Positions 35,023 through 44,263 of a DNA stretch of 64,000 bases are shown one piece after another; position 1 is the stretch's first letter, and every line of letters begins with the position of its first letter. Source of the stretch: Yersinia thracica. Lineage in GTDB: Bacteria; Pseudomonadota; Gammaproteobacteria; Enterobacterales; Enterobacteriaceae. Location: contig NZ_CABHXX010000133.1 in assembly GCF_902170565.1 (NCBI RefSeq), positions 1 to 64,000 on the forward strand. The letters run 5' to 3'. A program made the translations under genes and the position numbers. Below the pieces are notes generated by a model. It worked only from the letters and a program-made list of their open reading frames with translations, made no database searches and had not been told where the DNA came from.

Positions 35023-36342
35023 TTACTTATTTGTTTGCTCGAAGCGGCGCAACAACACATCACCTCGGGACACCGCGGTATCTAATGCTTGCTGTGGCGT
35101 TTTCTTGCCAGTCCAAACGCCTTCCAGCTCTTCGTCTACCACAGTACGAATTTGTGGCATATTACCCAGACGCAAGCCCTTGGTGTACGGCAATGGCGGC
35201 TTGTTCAGCATTTGGCGAGTGGCAACATCAGCACCTGGATTCTTGTCATAGAAACCCTGCTGCTTCGTCAGTTCATAAGCGGCGGTGGTGATAGGCAAGT
35301 AGCCCGTTTTCTGGTGCCATTCGGCAGCAATTTCCGGTTGGGTCAGGAATTGCAGGAATTCAGCCACGCCCTTATAAGTATCTTTATCTTTACCCTCCAT
35401 CACCCACAGGCTAGCCCCACCAATAATGGCGTTTTGTGGCGCGTTTTTCTCATCGGCATCGTAAGGCATCATACCCACGCCATAGTTAAATTTGGCGTAA
35501 TGGCGGATATCGGCAAGAGAACCAGAAGAGGCGGTGGTAATGGCACAGTCGCCGTTATAGAACTTGGCGGTCGATTCATCTTTGCGGCCAAAATAGGTAA
35601 AATCACCTTTTTTGTTCATATCCGACAGCAATTGGATATGTTTAACCTGCACGGGTTTGTTGAATTCCAATACGGCATCAGTGCCATCAAAACCATTATT
35701 ACGGCTGGCAATTGGCTGACCATGCCAGGCGCTGAAGTTTTCAATTTGAATCCAACCCTGCCAACCGCTGGCGTAACCACAAGTTGCCCCCGCGGCACGT
35801 AATTTAGCGGTGTCTTCGGCCAGTTCTTGCCATGTTTTAGGCGGTTGATCTGGATTCAGACCCGCTTTCTTAAATGCATCTTTGTTGTAATACAGCACGG
35901 GTGTAGAGCTGTTAAACGGCTGAGATAATAAATGGCCGGTTTTGGCATCGGTGTAATAACCCGCAACCGTTGGGACGAAGACGGATTCATCAAACTTAAT
36001 ATCGGCGTCTTTGAATACCTGGAATACCGGTTTGATAGCCTTACTCGCCATCATGGTTGCGGTGCCTACTTCATAGACCTGCAAGATGGCCGGGGCTTTC
36101 CCTGATCGGAAAGCAGCAATACCCGCCGCCAGACTTTGTTCGTAGTTACCTTTATAAACCGGTACAATTTTATAATCGGTATGCGACTGGTTAAAGCGAT
36201 CAGCTAATGAGTTAACTTCGACCCCTAACTCCCCCTCCATTGAATGCCAGAAAGGAATTTCAGTGACCGCCATCGCATTGGCACTGAATGCCAAGGTTAG
36301 CGCGACACAAATCGACGTTTTACGAATAGTGTTGTTAAACAT
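35023..36342 (-). CDS. ugpB: sn-glycerol-3-phosphate-binding periplasmic protein UgpB
   Basis: Periplasmic substrate-binding protein for glycerol-3-phosphate and glycerophosphodiesters. 439 aa, close to E. coli (438). Signal peptide [25 protein letters not shown], cleaved before [15 protein letters not shown]. Ligand-contact regions [19 protein letters not shown] and [10 protein letters not shown] are visible. An AGGGG ribosome-binding site precedes the ATG. First gene of ugpBAECQ, behind a PHO box. Confidence 0.97.
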   Translation of the reverse strand: MFNNTIRKTSICVALTLAFSANAMAVTEIPFWHSMEGELGVEVNSLADRFNQSHTDYKIVPVYKGNYEQSLAAGIAAFRSGKAPAILQVYEVGTATMMASKAIKPVFQVFKDADIKFDESVFVPTVAGYYTDAKTGHLLSQPFNSSTPVLYYNKDAFKKAGLNPDQPPKTWQELAEDTAKLRAAGATCGYASGWQGWIQIENFSAWHGQPIASRNNGFDGTDAVLEFNKPVQVKHIQLLSDMNKKGDFTYFGRKDESTAKFYNGDCAITTASSGSLADIRHYAKFNYGVGMMPYDADEKNAPQNAIIGGASLWVMEGKDKDTYKGVAEFLQFLTQPEIAAEWHQKTGYLPITTAAYELTKQQGFYDKNPGADVATRQMLNKPPLPYTKGLRLGNMPQIRTVVDEELEGVWTGKKTPQQALDTAVSRGDVLLRRFEQTNK

Positions 36343-36429
36343 ATCTAGCCCCTGAATAAATCTGTATGGCTCATCTCAATTAACTGCGGTGAATGAGCGA
36401 AATAAATCAGTTTTTGTTCGAAAGCAAAC

Positions 36430-36482
36430 ATGACACTGTTTCATGACAGAAATATAACTTTCAGATGACATAAAAATGACAA
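36430..36482 (-). promoter_or_regulatory. PHO boxes and promoter of ugpBAECQ
   Basis: On the minus strand TTGTCAT-TTTT-ATGTCAT (36465-36482) is an 18-bp PHO box of two 7-mers spaced by 4. An 8-bp gap leads to a TATATT -10 (36451-36456), so the box replaces the -35. Two further half-sites, CTGTCAT (36443-36449) and GTGTCAT (36430-36436), lie downstream, spaced 13 bp apart rather than 11. PhoB activation under phosphate limitation is inferred. Confidence 0.8.
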
Positions 36483-36489
36483 GAAATCT

Positions 36490-36831
36490 GGCGGGTTAAA
36501 ATTGAATTGCAGGTTAATGAAACGAGTTATTCGCTCAAAAAAACAAATAGTGATTGATAAAGCAGGAGGAATACAAATATAAACCTGGTATTTATTCAAT
36601 AACCTTTATTTTATTATTTCTTTTCCTTAAAGCAACCAATTAATTATTGAGGTGGTCTCATGTGGCATGTTAGGGTTATACCCGCTTTATGGTTGGAAAT
36701 GTATTAATATATCAACATTAACACCCTAGGATTCATTAATATTATATACATTAACCATATAAAGCATCAGACATAAATAATGCCTTCCATATTGGAACGG
36801 ATTAACTTAAAGGATTAACTACTAGGTATTT
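36490..36831. promoter_or_regulatory. AT-rich upstream region of the fimbrial operon
   Basis: About 340 bp, strongly A/T-rich compared with the flanking genes, with no ORF. It contains an inverted repeat GCTTTATGGTT (36684-36694) / AACCATATAAAGC (36753-36765) interrupted by 58 bp. AGG at 36824-36826 is the pilin ribosome-binding site. Such AT-rich upstream DNA is a usual H-NS target, but no specific promoter can be named. Confidence 0.45.
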
Positions 36832-37311
36832 ATGATGAAAAAGACTCTATTATCTATTATGACTATGGCAGTTTTGGCGAGTAGCACCGTGGCTCATTCA
36901 GCAGTGGAAGAAGTATCTATACCAGTTGAAGCAGATGTTCTTCCTGTTGTGGGCATAGTTGATGTTACTACGGGGTTACCATTAACACAGGTGACTAAAT
37001 TGGTAAAAGATCCTGCTTCTCTTGAACATGCAGTGACCATGGGTGTTGTATTACTTACCAATGGTCATCAAAAAGCCGACGTTAAAATCAAGAATCCATT
37101 AGTTCTAGCAAACGCTACTATGGGTGAAGAGCTTATCACGAAAGATATAACATTAGCCGGGAAAGCTTTAACTACTCAGAATACCGAATTTGATGCGGGA
37201 GATATAAACATCCCTCGAGAGCTAACAATTGTAGTTGAAGAGATGGCAGGTGGGGCTAAGGTTGGTACATACACAGGGAATCTTGAACTGACTGTAGAAT
37301 CTAAACCTTAA
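36832..37311 (+). CDS. CS1/CFA-I-type major fimbrial subunit
   Basis: 159-aa secreted pilin. Signal peptide MMKKTLLSIMTMAVLASSTVAHS-A, mature protein from about VEEVSIPVEADVLPVVGIVD. The N-terminal donor strand with alternating hydrophobics, the absence of cysteines in the mature part, and the C-terminal GAKVGTYTGNLELTVES strand agree with class 5 (CS1, CFA/I) pilins such as CooA. A second ATG three bases later is equally plausible. It is followed by a 12-bp perfect hairpin and then the usher, which suits higher pilin expression. Similarity to CS1 is at the pattern level. Confidence 0.85.
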   Translation: MMKKTLLSIMTMAVLASSTVAHSAVEEVSIPVEADVLPVVGIVDVTTGLPLTQVTKLVKDPASLEHAVTMGVVLLTNGHQKADVKIKNPLVLANATMGEELITKDITLAGKALTTQNTEFDAGDINIPRELTIVVEEMAGGAKVGTYTGNLELTVESKP

Positions 37312-37343
37312 TTCCAACATAGTTATCATATTTTTATTAACAC

Positions 37344-37375
37344 ATACAGCCAAGAGATTATTTTCTTGGCTGTAT
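37344..37375 (+). terminator. Intercistronic hairpin between major pilin and usher
   Basis: Perfect 12-bp stem ATACAGCCAAGA/TCTTGGCTGTAT with an 8-nt loop, 32 bp after the pilin stop; no U-tract on either side. Likely attenuates transcription or protects the pilin mRNA end. Confidence 0.7.
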
Positions 37376-37474
37376 GGCCTTTGACATAAATATATAATGT
37401 AATGGTTTAATAACAACCAATGATGAATAAAATATATTAGTCGAAGGGATCTATTTCTATAGCTAACGAGTGGA

Positions 37475-39784
37475 ATGGAATCCATGACAAAGGTCATAAG
37501 CGTTAATAAGGTAATGATATCTATTTTGTCATTATCCTTATTTGACTCAGCTTCTGCACAAGATATAACCATCGAACATCTAGTCCCAGTTGGGTTCTCA
37601 GAGGTAGAAGAAAATAATAATACTGCGCAGTTATTGGGTATACTTGATGGGAAAACATTACCCAGCCCACTATTTTTCTCCGAAGATAAACAGCAATTAA
37701 GTTTCGATAAACAGAAATATCGTAATAACCAGATTGATGAACCCTCTATCACATTACTATCACAGATAGTACCGCAAATTCCGTATTTACAGTGCCAACA
37801 TGGCTGTGATTATGTCCTATCAGGCCATCGTGTTATTTTAGATAAAATCAATCATGTAGTGACCATAACCCATATTAGCAGCCGCTATCTGATGCCCACA
37901 ACCACGTGGGGGCTGGTGCATAACCAATATATTGATCTGCGCACCACCGCAGAAAACTACCGGGCGGTATCAGCCCGTGGACAAGGTTATCTGGGGCTAC
38001 CTTGGCAATCTTATGGCTTTGCTCAGTGGTTTTATAACACTACCCGTTCGAAGAACAATTATCAGTTCACCGACCCATCACGATACAGACACCAGACTGA
38101 CAAGGGTATCGATAGTTGGTATTTGCAAAAAAACTTTCAAGCCCTCTATTTACGCGCAGGCAAGCAAAATAATATTGATAACAGCGCGGGCAGTATTCAT
38201 ACCCTGATAAATCCGTCTTTAGACCAATTCGTCACCTTAGGTAGCCAAAGCTATTTAGCCTTTGATAAACCTTCGGCAGGTAGTTTAGTGCTATATGCGA
38301 CTGTCGATGGTGATTATGAAATCTACCGAGATAATCAGCTTATCCGCCGTATTCCCGCGCAACTGGGTCGCAACGAAATTGATTATAACCAACTGCCCGG
38401 CGGCTATTACAACGTTGAAATCCGTTTGGTAGACAACACCGGACGCCTCGTCAGTCAAGAAAGCCAAACCATCAGCAATATCAGTACGCAAACCAATTAT
38501 GGCTGGTTCCTGACCATGGGCCAAGGAGCCATTCACAACAAAAACAATCCCCACTTGGTGCAATTTGGCCGCAGCATGGAGCTAAAAAGTGTTCAAACCA
38601 ATTTCACACTGCTGCAAGATAATGCTCGTCACTGGGCAATCGAGGGGAATTTCTCGCGGCCACTGGGTTTAACCCCTCTTAATATCACCCCCACGCTGGG
38701 TGTGATGTCTGGAGAGAAACACAGCGGTGGCTATCTGCGTTTAAGTGGCGGAAATCCTGTGTTGGGGTACTTTTCTATGGCCCGTTATCAAGCGCCAGAT
38801 GTGACGACATACACATCAACTATGGGCAGCACATCAGCTTCTTATAGCCGCCGTTTGGGGCCAACACAACTCAGTTATCAATTTAATAAATATAAAAACA
38901 ACCAACAGCATCGTATTCAAAGTAGTTGGAATTGGCGGCAACCGCAGTTTGGGCTGAACCTGGCCCTTGGCATGCAAAAAGGTGGGCAATGGAACAGCCA
39001 AAATAACTACGGTGTCTTTCTAAATAGCACGCTGTCCTTCCGCCAAAGTAGTGCCAGCATCAACAGTGCTTATGCCCGACAACAATTAACCACCAGCGCC
39101 AGTTATCAAAAAGAGTTCACCGATAACCATGGCATCAGCTCTCTGGGCGTCAATGGCAGCACCAGCGGGAAAACTCACAGTATCGGTAGCTTTGCTCACC
39201 GTAGTGGGAGCCGTGGGGATATTTCTGCCCGAGTGGGTATTGATAACAAGATAGCCAATGGCGGGATCAGCTATAACGGTATGCTGGCCATCAGCCCAGA
39301 AAAAATGGCATTAGGCCGCAGCAACTATAGCGGTTCTGTATTACTGATAGAAACACCAGACTTAGCAGATATCCCTTATAGCTTCCAGGCTGAAAACCAC
39401 CCGATAGCTGGCGGCGGCGTCTATGCCATACCGGTTCCCCGCTACCAGGATCGTTTCTTTGTCCGAACTCACAATGACCGTAGTGATCTGGATATGCACA
39501 TCCAACTGCCAGTCAATATTGTTCGCGCTCACCCCGGTCAGGTCTTTACCAGCAAAGCCAATATCGCCTTTGACATGCTTTACAACGGTTTTCTTAAAGA
39601 CTCACACGGGCAACCTGTTAGCGGGATAGTTCAAGAAACCGGTGATGCTGTTTACACCAATGGGCTATTTGCCATTAATTCGAATGTGATATTGAAAAAC
39701 ATTACGGTTAAAAATGACTCAGCCAGCTACCACTGCGATATGCGTCAGAAACATGGCCACACCTACGTTTGTCACCCCGATTAA
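37475..39784 (+). CDS. CS1-type fimbrial outer membrane usher (CooC/TcfC-like)
   Basis: 769-aa usher of the alternate chaperone-usher pathway. Signal peptide ends at ...SLFDSASA before QDITIEHL. An N-terminal domain has a Cys pair (LQCQHGCDYVL); the plug-like beta domain is around residues 255-335 (GSLVLYATVDGDYEIYRDNQLIRRIPAQ); then a strand-rich Tyr/Gln/Ser barrel; and a C-terminal E-set-like domain with GQPVSGIVQETGDAVYTNGLF and a Cys pair at the end. CooC/TcfC proteins are about 870-895 aa, so this is a shorter form, but no frameshift is seen. The ATG at 37484 is an alternative start. Confidence 0.85.
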   Translation: MESMTKVISVNKVMISILSLSLFDSASAQDITIEHLVPVGFSEVEENNNTAQLLGILDGKTLPSPLFFSEDKQQLSFDKQKYRNNQIDEPSITLLSQIVPQIPYLQCQHGCDYVLSGHRVILDKINHVVTITHISSRYLMPTTTWGLVHNQYIDLRTTAENYRAVSARGQGYLGLPWQSYGFAQWFYNTTRSKNNYQFTDPSRYRHQTDKGIDSWYLQKNFQALYLRAGKQNNIDNSAGSIHTLINPSLDQFVTLGSQSYLAFDKPSAGSLVLYATVDGDYEIYRDNQLIRRIPAQLGRNEIDYNQLPGGYYNVEIRLVDNTGRLVSQESQTISNISTQTNYGWFLTMGQGAIHNKNNPHLVQFGRSMELKSVQTNFTLLQDNARHWAIEGNFSRPLGLTPLNITPTLGVMSGEKHSGGYLRLSGGNPVLGYFSMARYQAPDVTTYTSTMGSTSASYSRRLGPTQLSYQFNKYKNNQQHRIQSSWNWRQPQFGLNLALGMQKGGQWNSQNNYGVFLNSTLSFRQSSASINSAYARQQLTTSASYQKEFTDNHGISSLGVNGSTSGKTHSIGSFAHRSGSRGDISARVGIDNKIANGGISYNGMLAISPEKMALGRSNYSGSVLLIETPDLADIPYSFQAENHPIAGGGVYAIPVPRYQDRFFVRTHNDRSDLDMHIQLPVNIVRAHPGQVFTSKANIAFDMLYNGFLKDSHGQPVSGIVQETGDAVYTNGLFAINSNVILKNITVKNDSASYHCDMRQKHGHTYVCHPD

Positions 39785-39801
39785 TACCGACAGGAATTAC
39801 C

Positions 39802-40482
39802 ATGAAATACAACAAGTTACTGTGCTTTTTTGTTTTATTATTGGCCCCTACCAGTGCGACTTTTGCGCAATTAGTGGCGACCCCCGCCCGCATGACCATA
39901 GAGGCAATGGCTCAGCACCGGACAATACAAGTTTATAACAGTGGTGATAAACCACTTTATTTGGATATCTCACTGCAACGGGTGGAAAATCCTGGGGTAA
40001 GCCCAGAGCAAAAGACACTGATCAGCGATATTGCTCAACCTGAAATGATTTTCAACCCTAGCCGGATTACCTTAGGGCCAAAACAAAAACGGGACATAAA
40101 GTTGCTGCCGTTAAAATCTCCAGTTCAGGAAACCTTATACCGTCTGTATGTTGACCCAGTAGTTAATATCAAAGCCGTAGGAGAAGGTGATAAAGGCAAA
40201 ATCCATGCACCAATGACCATCAGTATTGGCTATGGTTTGCTTATCCATCATGTTCCTCCCAGAGCAGCACAAATTCGCCATTGGCAGTATCAATGCATAC
40301 CTGACGGCCTGATGCTCAGTTCCACCGGTAGCGTTCACAACAAGTTTGAACAGCTAAAATCACAGGATAACTCTGCACTGACCGACAGCCTGAATTTGTA
40401 CCCTGGTACGCCGATTACATTATCAACCAAACAACTTAGCGGAAAAGTAGATAATGAACCCTTTACTCTTCGTTGTGACTAG
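39802..40482 (+). CDS. Periplasmic fimbrial chaperone 1 (CooB-like)
   Basis: 226-aa chaperone; ATG at 39802 chosen for AGGA 6 bp upstream and the immediate signal peptide MKYNKLLCFFVLLLAPTSATFA before QLVATPARMTIEAM. It has the two-domain periplasmic chaperone pattern: NPGVSPEQKTL, PSRITLGPKQKRDIKLLPL and LYRLYVDPVVN in domain 1, a Cys pair in domain 2 (QYQCIPDG, TLRCD). Compared with PapD-type chaperones it is of the alternate (CS1) class. It overlaps the next chaperone gene by 29 bp and starts 17 bp after the usher. Confidence 0.85.
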   Translation: MKYNKLLCFFVLLLAPTSATFAQLVATPARMTIEAMAQHRTIQVYNSGDKPLYLDISLQRVENPGVSPEQKTLISDIAQPEMIFNPSRITLGPKQKRDIKLLPLKSPVQETLYRLYVDPVVNIKAVGEGDKGKIHAPMTISIGYGLLIHHVPPRAAQIRHWQYQCIPDGLMLSSTGSVHNKFEQLKSQDNSALTDSLNLYPGTPITLSTKQLSGKVDNEPFTLRCD

Positions 40483-41101
40483 CTTGCTGTCGTTCTGCGC
40501 TCGTGCAGCAATAGATATACAGCCGCATGTATTGGAAATGCAGCAGGCCAGTGCGGTGGTAAATGTGATCAACCACGGCCCAACGACGGAGTACATTACG
40601 ATTGGGTTGTTTCAGATCAATAATCCCGGCGTATCTCCTGACCAGGAATCATTAACTTTTGTTGGGGAGCAGCCACAACCATCGTTATTTGCCGTGCCCG
40701 CCAAACTGACTCTCGGCCCTAAGCAAAGCGGCAGAATATTACTTAAAGCACTGCAACCACCCGATAAAGAACAACTTTATCGGTTATCCGTAGTTCCTGA
40801 AAAGGATCTACGGATTAGTGGAGACCAGGGAGCAATATTGGGTGTGCAGCTAAGTTATAGGGGGCTGGTCAGGCACCTGCCAGTGTCACTGCAACCCCAA
40901 TGGACGCATCACTGTGTCGATGGGAAAGTGAAATTACAGAACATCGGCAATATACGTCTACAGTGGCATCAGTTAAAAACCCAACAAGGGGAAATAGATA
41001 ATTTTAATCTCTATCCCGATCAGCATCGGCAACTGACTGCCAGCAATGTTCAAGGGATGATTGAGGATAAATTATTCAGCTTGCAGTGCTCTGTGAGTTA
41101 A
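40454..41101 (+). CDS. Periplasmic fimbrial chaperone 2 (CooB-like)
   Basis: 215-aa second chaperone, a clear paralogue of the preceding one: NNPGVSPDQESLTF, PAKLTLGPKQSGRILLKAL, EQLYRLSVVP and LYPDQHRQLTASNVQG align segment by segment with chaperone 1, although overall divergence is large. Short signal peptide MNPLLFVVTSLLSFCARA. Cys pair in THHCVDGK and SLQCSVS. It overlaps chaperone 1 by 29 bp in another frame, so the two are probably translationally coupled. Its presumed role is folding a different subunit (minor pilin or tip). Confidence 0.85.
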   Translation: MNPLLFVVTSLLSFCARAAIDIQPHVLEMQQASAVVNVINHGPTTEYITIGLFQINNPGVSPDQESLTFVGEQPQPSLFAVPAKLTLGPKQSGRILLKALQPPDKEQLYRLSVVPEKDLRISGDQGAILGVQLSYRGLVRHLPVSLQPQWTHHCVDGKVKLQNIGNIRLQWHQLKTQQGEIDNFNLYPDQHRQLTASNVQGMIEDKLFSLQCSVS

Positions 41102-41116
41102 ATATAAAGGAGTGTT

Positions 41117-41629
41117 ATGAACATGATAAGAATAGCAGCCATATTACTATTATTTCCTTTGCAAGCCGCTGCTGAAGGTATTCCAATTCCATTAGGGGAC
41201 ATTTATATTCAATTGGAAGTTACGGCACAGCCCAGAATTGAGGTAGAGAAACCGCAAGGTGGCTGGTACAGCAGTATAAAATTAGATAATAGCGAAGAAA
41301 ATCAATCACTTTTTCAGGCAAAAGTCCCAGTAACGGTAAAACTTCGACGACAAGATGGGTTTAAGATTGCCATTAAAGATCAGTTAATACTTATTCATCA
41401 AAATAAACCAGAACTGACTTTCTCACCGGCCAAAGTAAGCTGGGGGAAGGATCAGGGTAATCTATCTTTATTATCAAATATCCCACAAGTATTTACTGTT
41501 AATAAAGGAACGGCCAGCCAAACTAAAAATGACTATATATTGCATGTTTCTGCGCTGGCACCCACTGAGAAAAATACCGTAGGGAAATATCACGGCCAGC
41601 TAACATTAATCTTTGAAACAAATAGCTGA
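41117..41629 (+). CDS. CS1-type minor fimbrial subunit
   Basis: 170-aa secreted protein with signal MNMIRIAAILLLFPLQAAA before EGIPIPLGDIYIQLEV. No Cys in the mature part. The N-terminal strand and the C-terminal NTVGKYHGQLTLIFET resemble the major pilin (VGTYTGNLELTVES), so it is read as a divergent pilin, probably a minor or adaptor subunit. It lies between chaperone 2 and the tip gene, with GGAG 6-9 bp before the ATG. Function is inferred from position and pattern. Confidence 0.7.
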   Translation: MNMIRIAAILLLFPLQAAAEGIPIPLGDIYIQLEVTAQPRIEVEKPQGGWYSSIKLDNSEENQSLFQAKVPVTVKLRRQDGFKIAIKDQLILIHQNKPELTFSPAKVSWGKDQGNLSLLSNIPQVFTVNKGTASQTKNDYILHVSALAPTEKNTVGKYHGQLTLIFETNS

Positions 41630-41649
41630 AAGTCATGGAGAGACACTGA

Positions 41650-42669
41650 ATGAATGCTAAAATAAAAAAATTATTTATAGGGGTGTTACTGTTTATATTA
41701 CAGCCGGCGGCTATGGCTGAGCACTATTATTACGACTACGTGAAAAACTATTCTAATTGCTCAATAAAAATGTCAGGTGATGACAAAGTGGAGGTTGGCT
41801 ATACGGTGAACTTAGCTCCAGATTTTGATCGGGCTACTCCCGAAAATATTATACAGTGGAATAAATTAATTAATATTCCAGATGAAGATCTGAAAAATGC
41901 TTCATTAGATCCAGACAACCCTCTTATTTTGATTTATGCTTATAATACTGATGGTTCAAAGATTGAGATTACAACTCAAGATGTTCATAATGCATCGGTC
42001 CAAAACCGAACCCATGGGGTCTATCGTATATTATTCACACTTAACCTCAATACCCTTAATAGAAATATCAGAGTAGCCGCAGGGATTGGACACACCCTTA
42101 AATCTGCTAATAAACAGCAATATCCTCTGCACTCATTAAAAGGTATTTCTTTTGGCCCGTCAGGTGATCAATGTGAACCCTTTGATTATCAAGCAAACAT
42201 CGCACCACAACCATTAAAGGTTGATCCTGAATTTCGTTTAGCCTCGGCATTTTGGCAATTCATTGATGTCGATCTGGATCGTTTACTCGATAGCGGAGCA
42301 ACAGGTTTGCGTATATTACCGCGTAAGAGCTCTACCGATAGTTTTTGTATTACCTACCGTACTGTGGGGATACAGAATACCCGCTATATGATTAGTGCCA
42401 ACAATAGCAATGGATTATCTGCCGACGGCAAGTATTTTCAATTCAAAAGAAAAGAAAAGACTATTAACTATAGACTAATTTTATCGGGTAATAACGGTCA
42501 ATACAGTCCATACTTACCCTTAAGTAAATCATTTATGCTATTGGAAAATGGTAATAGCAATACGAAGCAGATGTGTTGGTCACCCGAAATTAATCTTTTT
42601 AGCACTGACACCACCGATAAAGGTTTTTATAGCGATACGCTGAATTTTACCATTACTCCTGAAGCATAA
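41650..42669 (+). CDS. Fimbrial tip adhesin (CooD/CfaE-like)
   Basis: 339 aa, last gene of the operon. Signal MNAKIKKLFIGVLLFILQPAAMA, mature from EHYYYDYVKN. An N-terminal presumed binding domain (about 24-195) holds Cys in NYSNCSIKM and GDQCEPF; a C-terminal pilin-like domain (about 200-339) holds Cys in DSFCITYR and KQMCWSPE and ends GFYSDTLNFTITPEA, a typical C-terminal pilin strand. CooD and CfaE are about 360 aa and have the same two-domain plan. The receptor is unknown. Confidence 0.78.
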   Translation: MNAKIKKLFIGVLLFILQPAAMAEHYYYDYVKNYSNCSIKMSGDDKVEVGYTVNLAPDFDRATPENIIQWNKLINIPDEDLKNASLDPDNPLILIYAYNTDGSKIEITTQDVHNASVQNRTHGVYRILFTLNLNTLNRNIRVAAGIGHTLKSANKQQYPLHSLKGISFGPSGDQCEPFDYQANIAPQPLKVDPEFRLASAFWQFIDVDLDRLLDSGATGLRILPRKSSTDSFCITYRTVGIQNTRYMISANNSNGLSADGKYFQFKRKEKTINYRLILSGNNGQYSPYLPLSKSFMLLENGNSNTKQMCWSPEINLFSTDTTDKGFYSDTLNFTITPEA

Positions 42670-42678
42670 AGTTCATAA

Positions 42679-42702
42679 ATAAGGCCCGAATAGGGGCCTT
42701 AT
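42679..42702. terminator. Terminator between fimbrial operon and livF
   Basis: Perfect 9-bp stem ATAAGGCCC/GGGCCTTAT with a 6-nt loop, 9 bp after the tip gene stop and between convergent genes. Confidence 0.7.
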
Positions 42703-42732
42703 AAAAGCATATTTCGTCAAACAACCAAATAC

Positions 42733-43434
42733 CTAACCACCTAAATAAGCAGAGCGCACGGCTTCATTCGCCAGTAAGGCAGCACCGGTATCTTCCAGAA
42801 CAATACGCCCATTCTCTAGCACATAGCCTCGGTCAGCCAATTTCAGCGCCTGATTGGCATTCTGTTCAACTAAGAAGATTGTCATCCCCTCTTCCCGCAG
42901 CTGTTGAATAGTATCGAATATTTGTAAAATGATAATCGGCGCCAGCCCCAAAGACGGCTCGTCCAGCAGTAACAATTTAGGCTGGCTCATCAACGCGCGC
43001 CCAATCGCCAACATTTGTTGTTCACCACCAGACATGGTACCAGACCGTTGAATACGGCGTTCAAACAGCCGCGGAAATAAGTCGTAAACCCGCTCAATAC
43101 GTTGCTGATATTGCTGACGATCAGCAAAGAACCCGCCCATTGCAAGGTTCTCTTCAACCGTCATACGGGAAAATACCCGTCTCCCCTCCGGCACAATGGC
43201 AATCGCCTCACGCATAATACGCGCGGTTTGCCAGTCCGTAATATCCTGCTCGCCGAAAACAATGCGGCCCTCGGTAGCTCGCGGTTCACCACACAAGGTG
43301 CCCAACAGGGTGGTTTTACCCGCACCATTGGCGCCAATCAATGTAACTATTTCACCTTGCTGGATGTGCAGACTAACCTGATGCAATGCCTGAATTTTGC
43401 CGTAATGAGCGGAAACTTTATTAAATGACAACAT
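42733..43434 (-). CDS. livF: Branched-chain amino acid ABC transporter ATPase LivF
   Basis: Second ATPase of the high-affinity Leu/Ile/Val importer. 233 aa; Walker A GANGAGKTTLLG, signature MSGGEQQMLAIGRAL, Walker B LLLLDEPSLGLAP, switch His replaced by Gln-type FLVEQNANQAL as in this family. Last gene of livKHMGF; it ends 30 bp from the terminator that separates it from the fimbrial operon. Confidence 0.96.
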   Translation of the reverse strand: MLSFNKVSAHYGKIQALHQVSLHIQQGEIVTLIGANGAGKTTLLGTLCGEPRATEGRIVFGEQDITDWQTARIMREAIAIVPEGRRVFSRMTVEENLAMGGFFADRQQYQQRIERVYDLFPRLFERRIQRSGTMSGGEQQMLAIGRALMSQPKLLLLDEPSLGLAPIIILQIFDTIQQLREEGMTIFLVEQNANQALKLADRGYVLENGRIVLEDTGAALLANEAVRSAYLGG

Positions 43435-43495
43435 GTTATGTTTATGCCTCGCCCGTTTTTTTATTTACCTAAAAATACTTTTACTTAAAAATAAG

Positions 43496-44263
43496 TTATT
43501 CGCCCAGATAGGCCCGGATCACATCCGGATTATTACGGATTTCTGCTGGTAAGCCCTGCGCCAACGGGGTTCCCTGATTCACGACATAAATACGATCAGA
43601 AATCCCCATCACCAGTTTCATGTCATGCTCAATCAGCAATACAGAAACTTGATGTTGATCGCGCAGTTCCATAATCAATTGATTCAGTTCATCAGTTTCT
43701 TTCGGGTTCAGGCCAGCTGCCGGTTCATCTAGCATTAATAGCTCAGGGCGGGTCACCATACAGCGGGCAATTTCCAAACGCCGTTGCTGACCATAAGCCA
43801 GATTCCCTGCCTGCCGGTTAGCCAACTCCAATAATCCGACCCGCTCCAACCAAGTTGCGGCACGTTCCAGTGCATCGGCCTCTGCCCGCCGAAAACCCGG
43901 CGTTTTCAGCAGGCCAGCAAACACACCACTTTTAAGATGCTGATGCTGTGCCACCAGCAAGTTCTCAACCACCGTCATTTCACGGAACAAACGCACGTGT
44001 TGAAAAGTACGAATCACCCCCATCCGCGCAATAACCTGCCCTGGCAACCCTTCAATATGGCGATCACGTAATTTAATCGTGCCACCCGTCGGGCGATAAA
44101 AGCCAGTCAGGCAGTTAAATATTGTAGTTTTACCGGCACCATTCGGACCAATCAGTGAGACAATCTCACCATGATTGAGATTCAGGCCAACATTGTTCAC
44201 CGCCAATAACCCGCCAAAGCGCATCGACAGCCCTTCAACCGCTAACAAAGGTTGCGTATTCAT
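43496..44263 (-). CDS. livG: Branched-chain amino acid ABC transporter ATPase LivG
   Basis: ATPase partner of LivF, 255 aa. Walker [13 protein letters not shown], signature [15 protein letters not shown], Walker [27 protein letters not shown] with the switch His. Overlaps livM by 4 bp. Confidence 0.96.
   Translation of the reverse strand: MNTQPLLAVEGLSMRFGGLLAVNNVGLNLNHGEIVSLIGPNGAGKTTIFNCLTGFYRPTGGTIKLRDRHIEGLPGQVIARMGVIRTFQHVRLFREMTVVENLLVAQHQHLKSGVFAGLLKTPGFRRAEADALERAATWLERVGLLELANRQAGNLAYGQQRRLEIARCMVTRPELLMLDEPAAGLNPKETDELNQLIMELRDQHQVSVLLIEHDMKLVMGISDRIYVVNQGTPLAQGLPAEIRNNPDVIRAYLGE

Noticed and set aside
36832-36840. Classical PapD/FimD-type (chaperone-usher sigma or gamma) fimbriae
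   Set aside because: The pilins lack the disulfide and the usher and chaperones follow the CS1/CooB-CooC pattern instead.
37950-37975. ops element for RfaH (GGCGGTATC)
   Set aside because: It lies within the usher coding sequence, lacks the full GGCGGTAGCNT match and is not in a leader.
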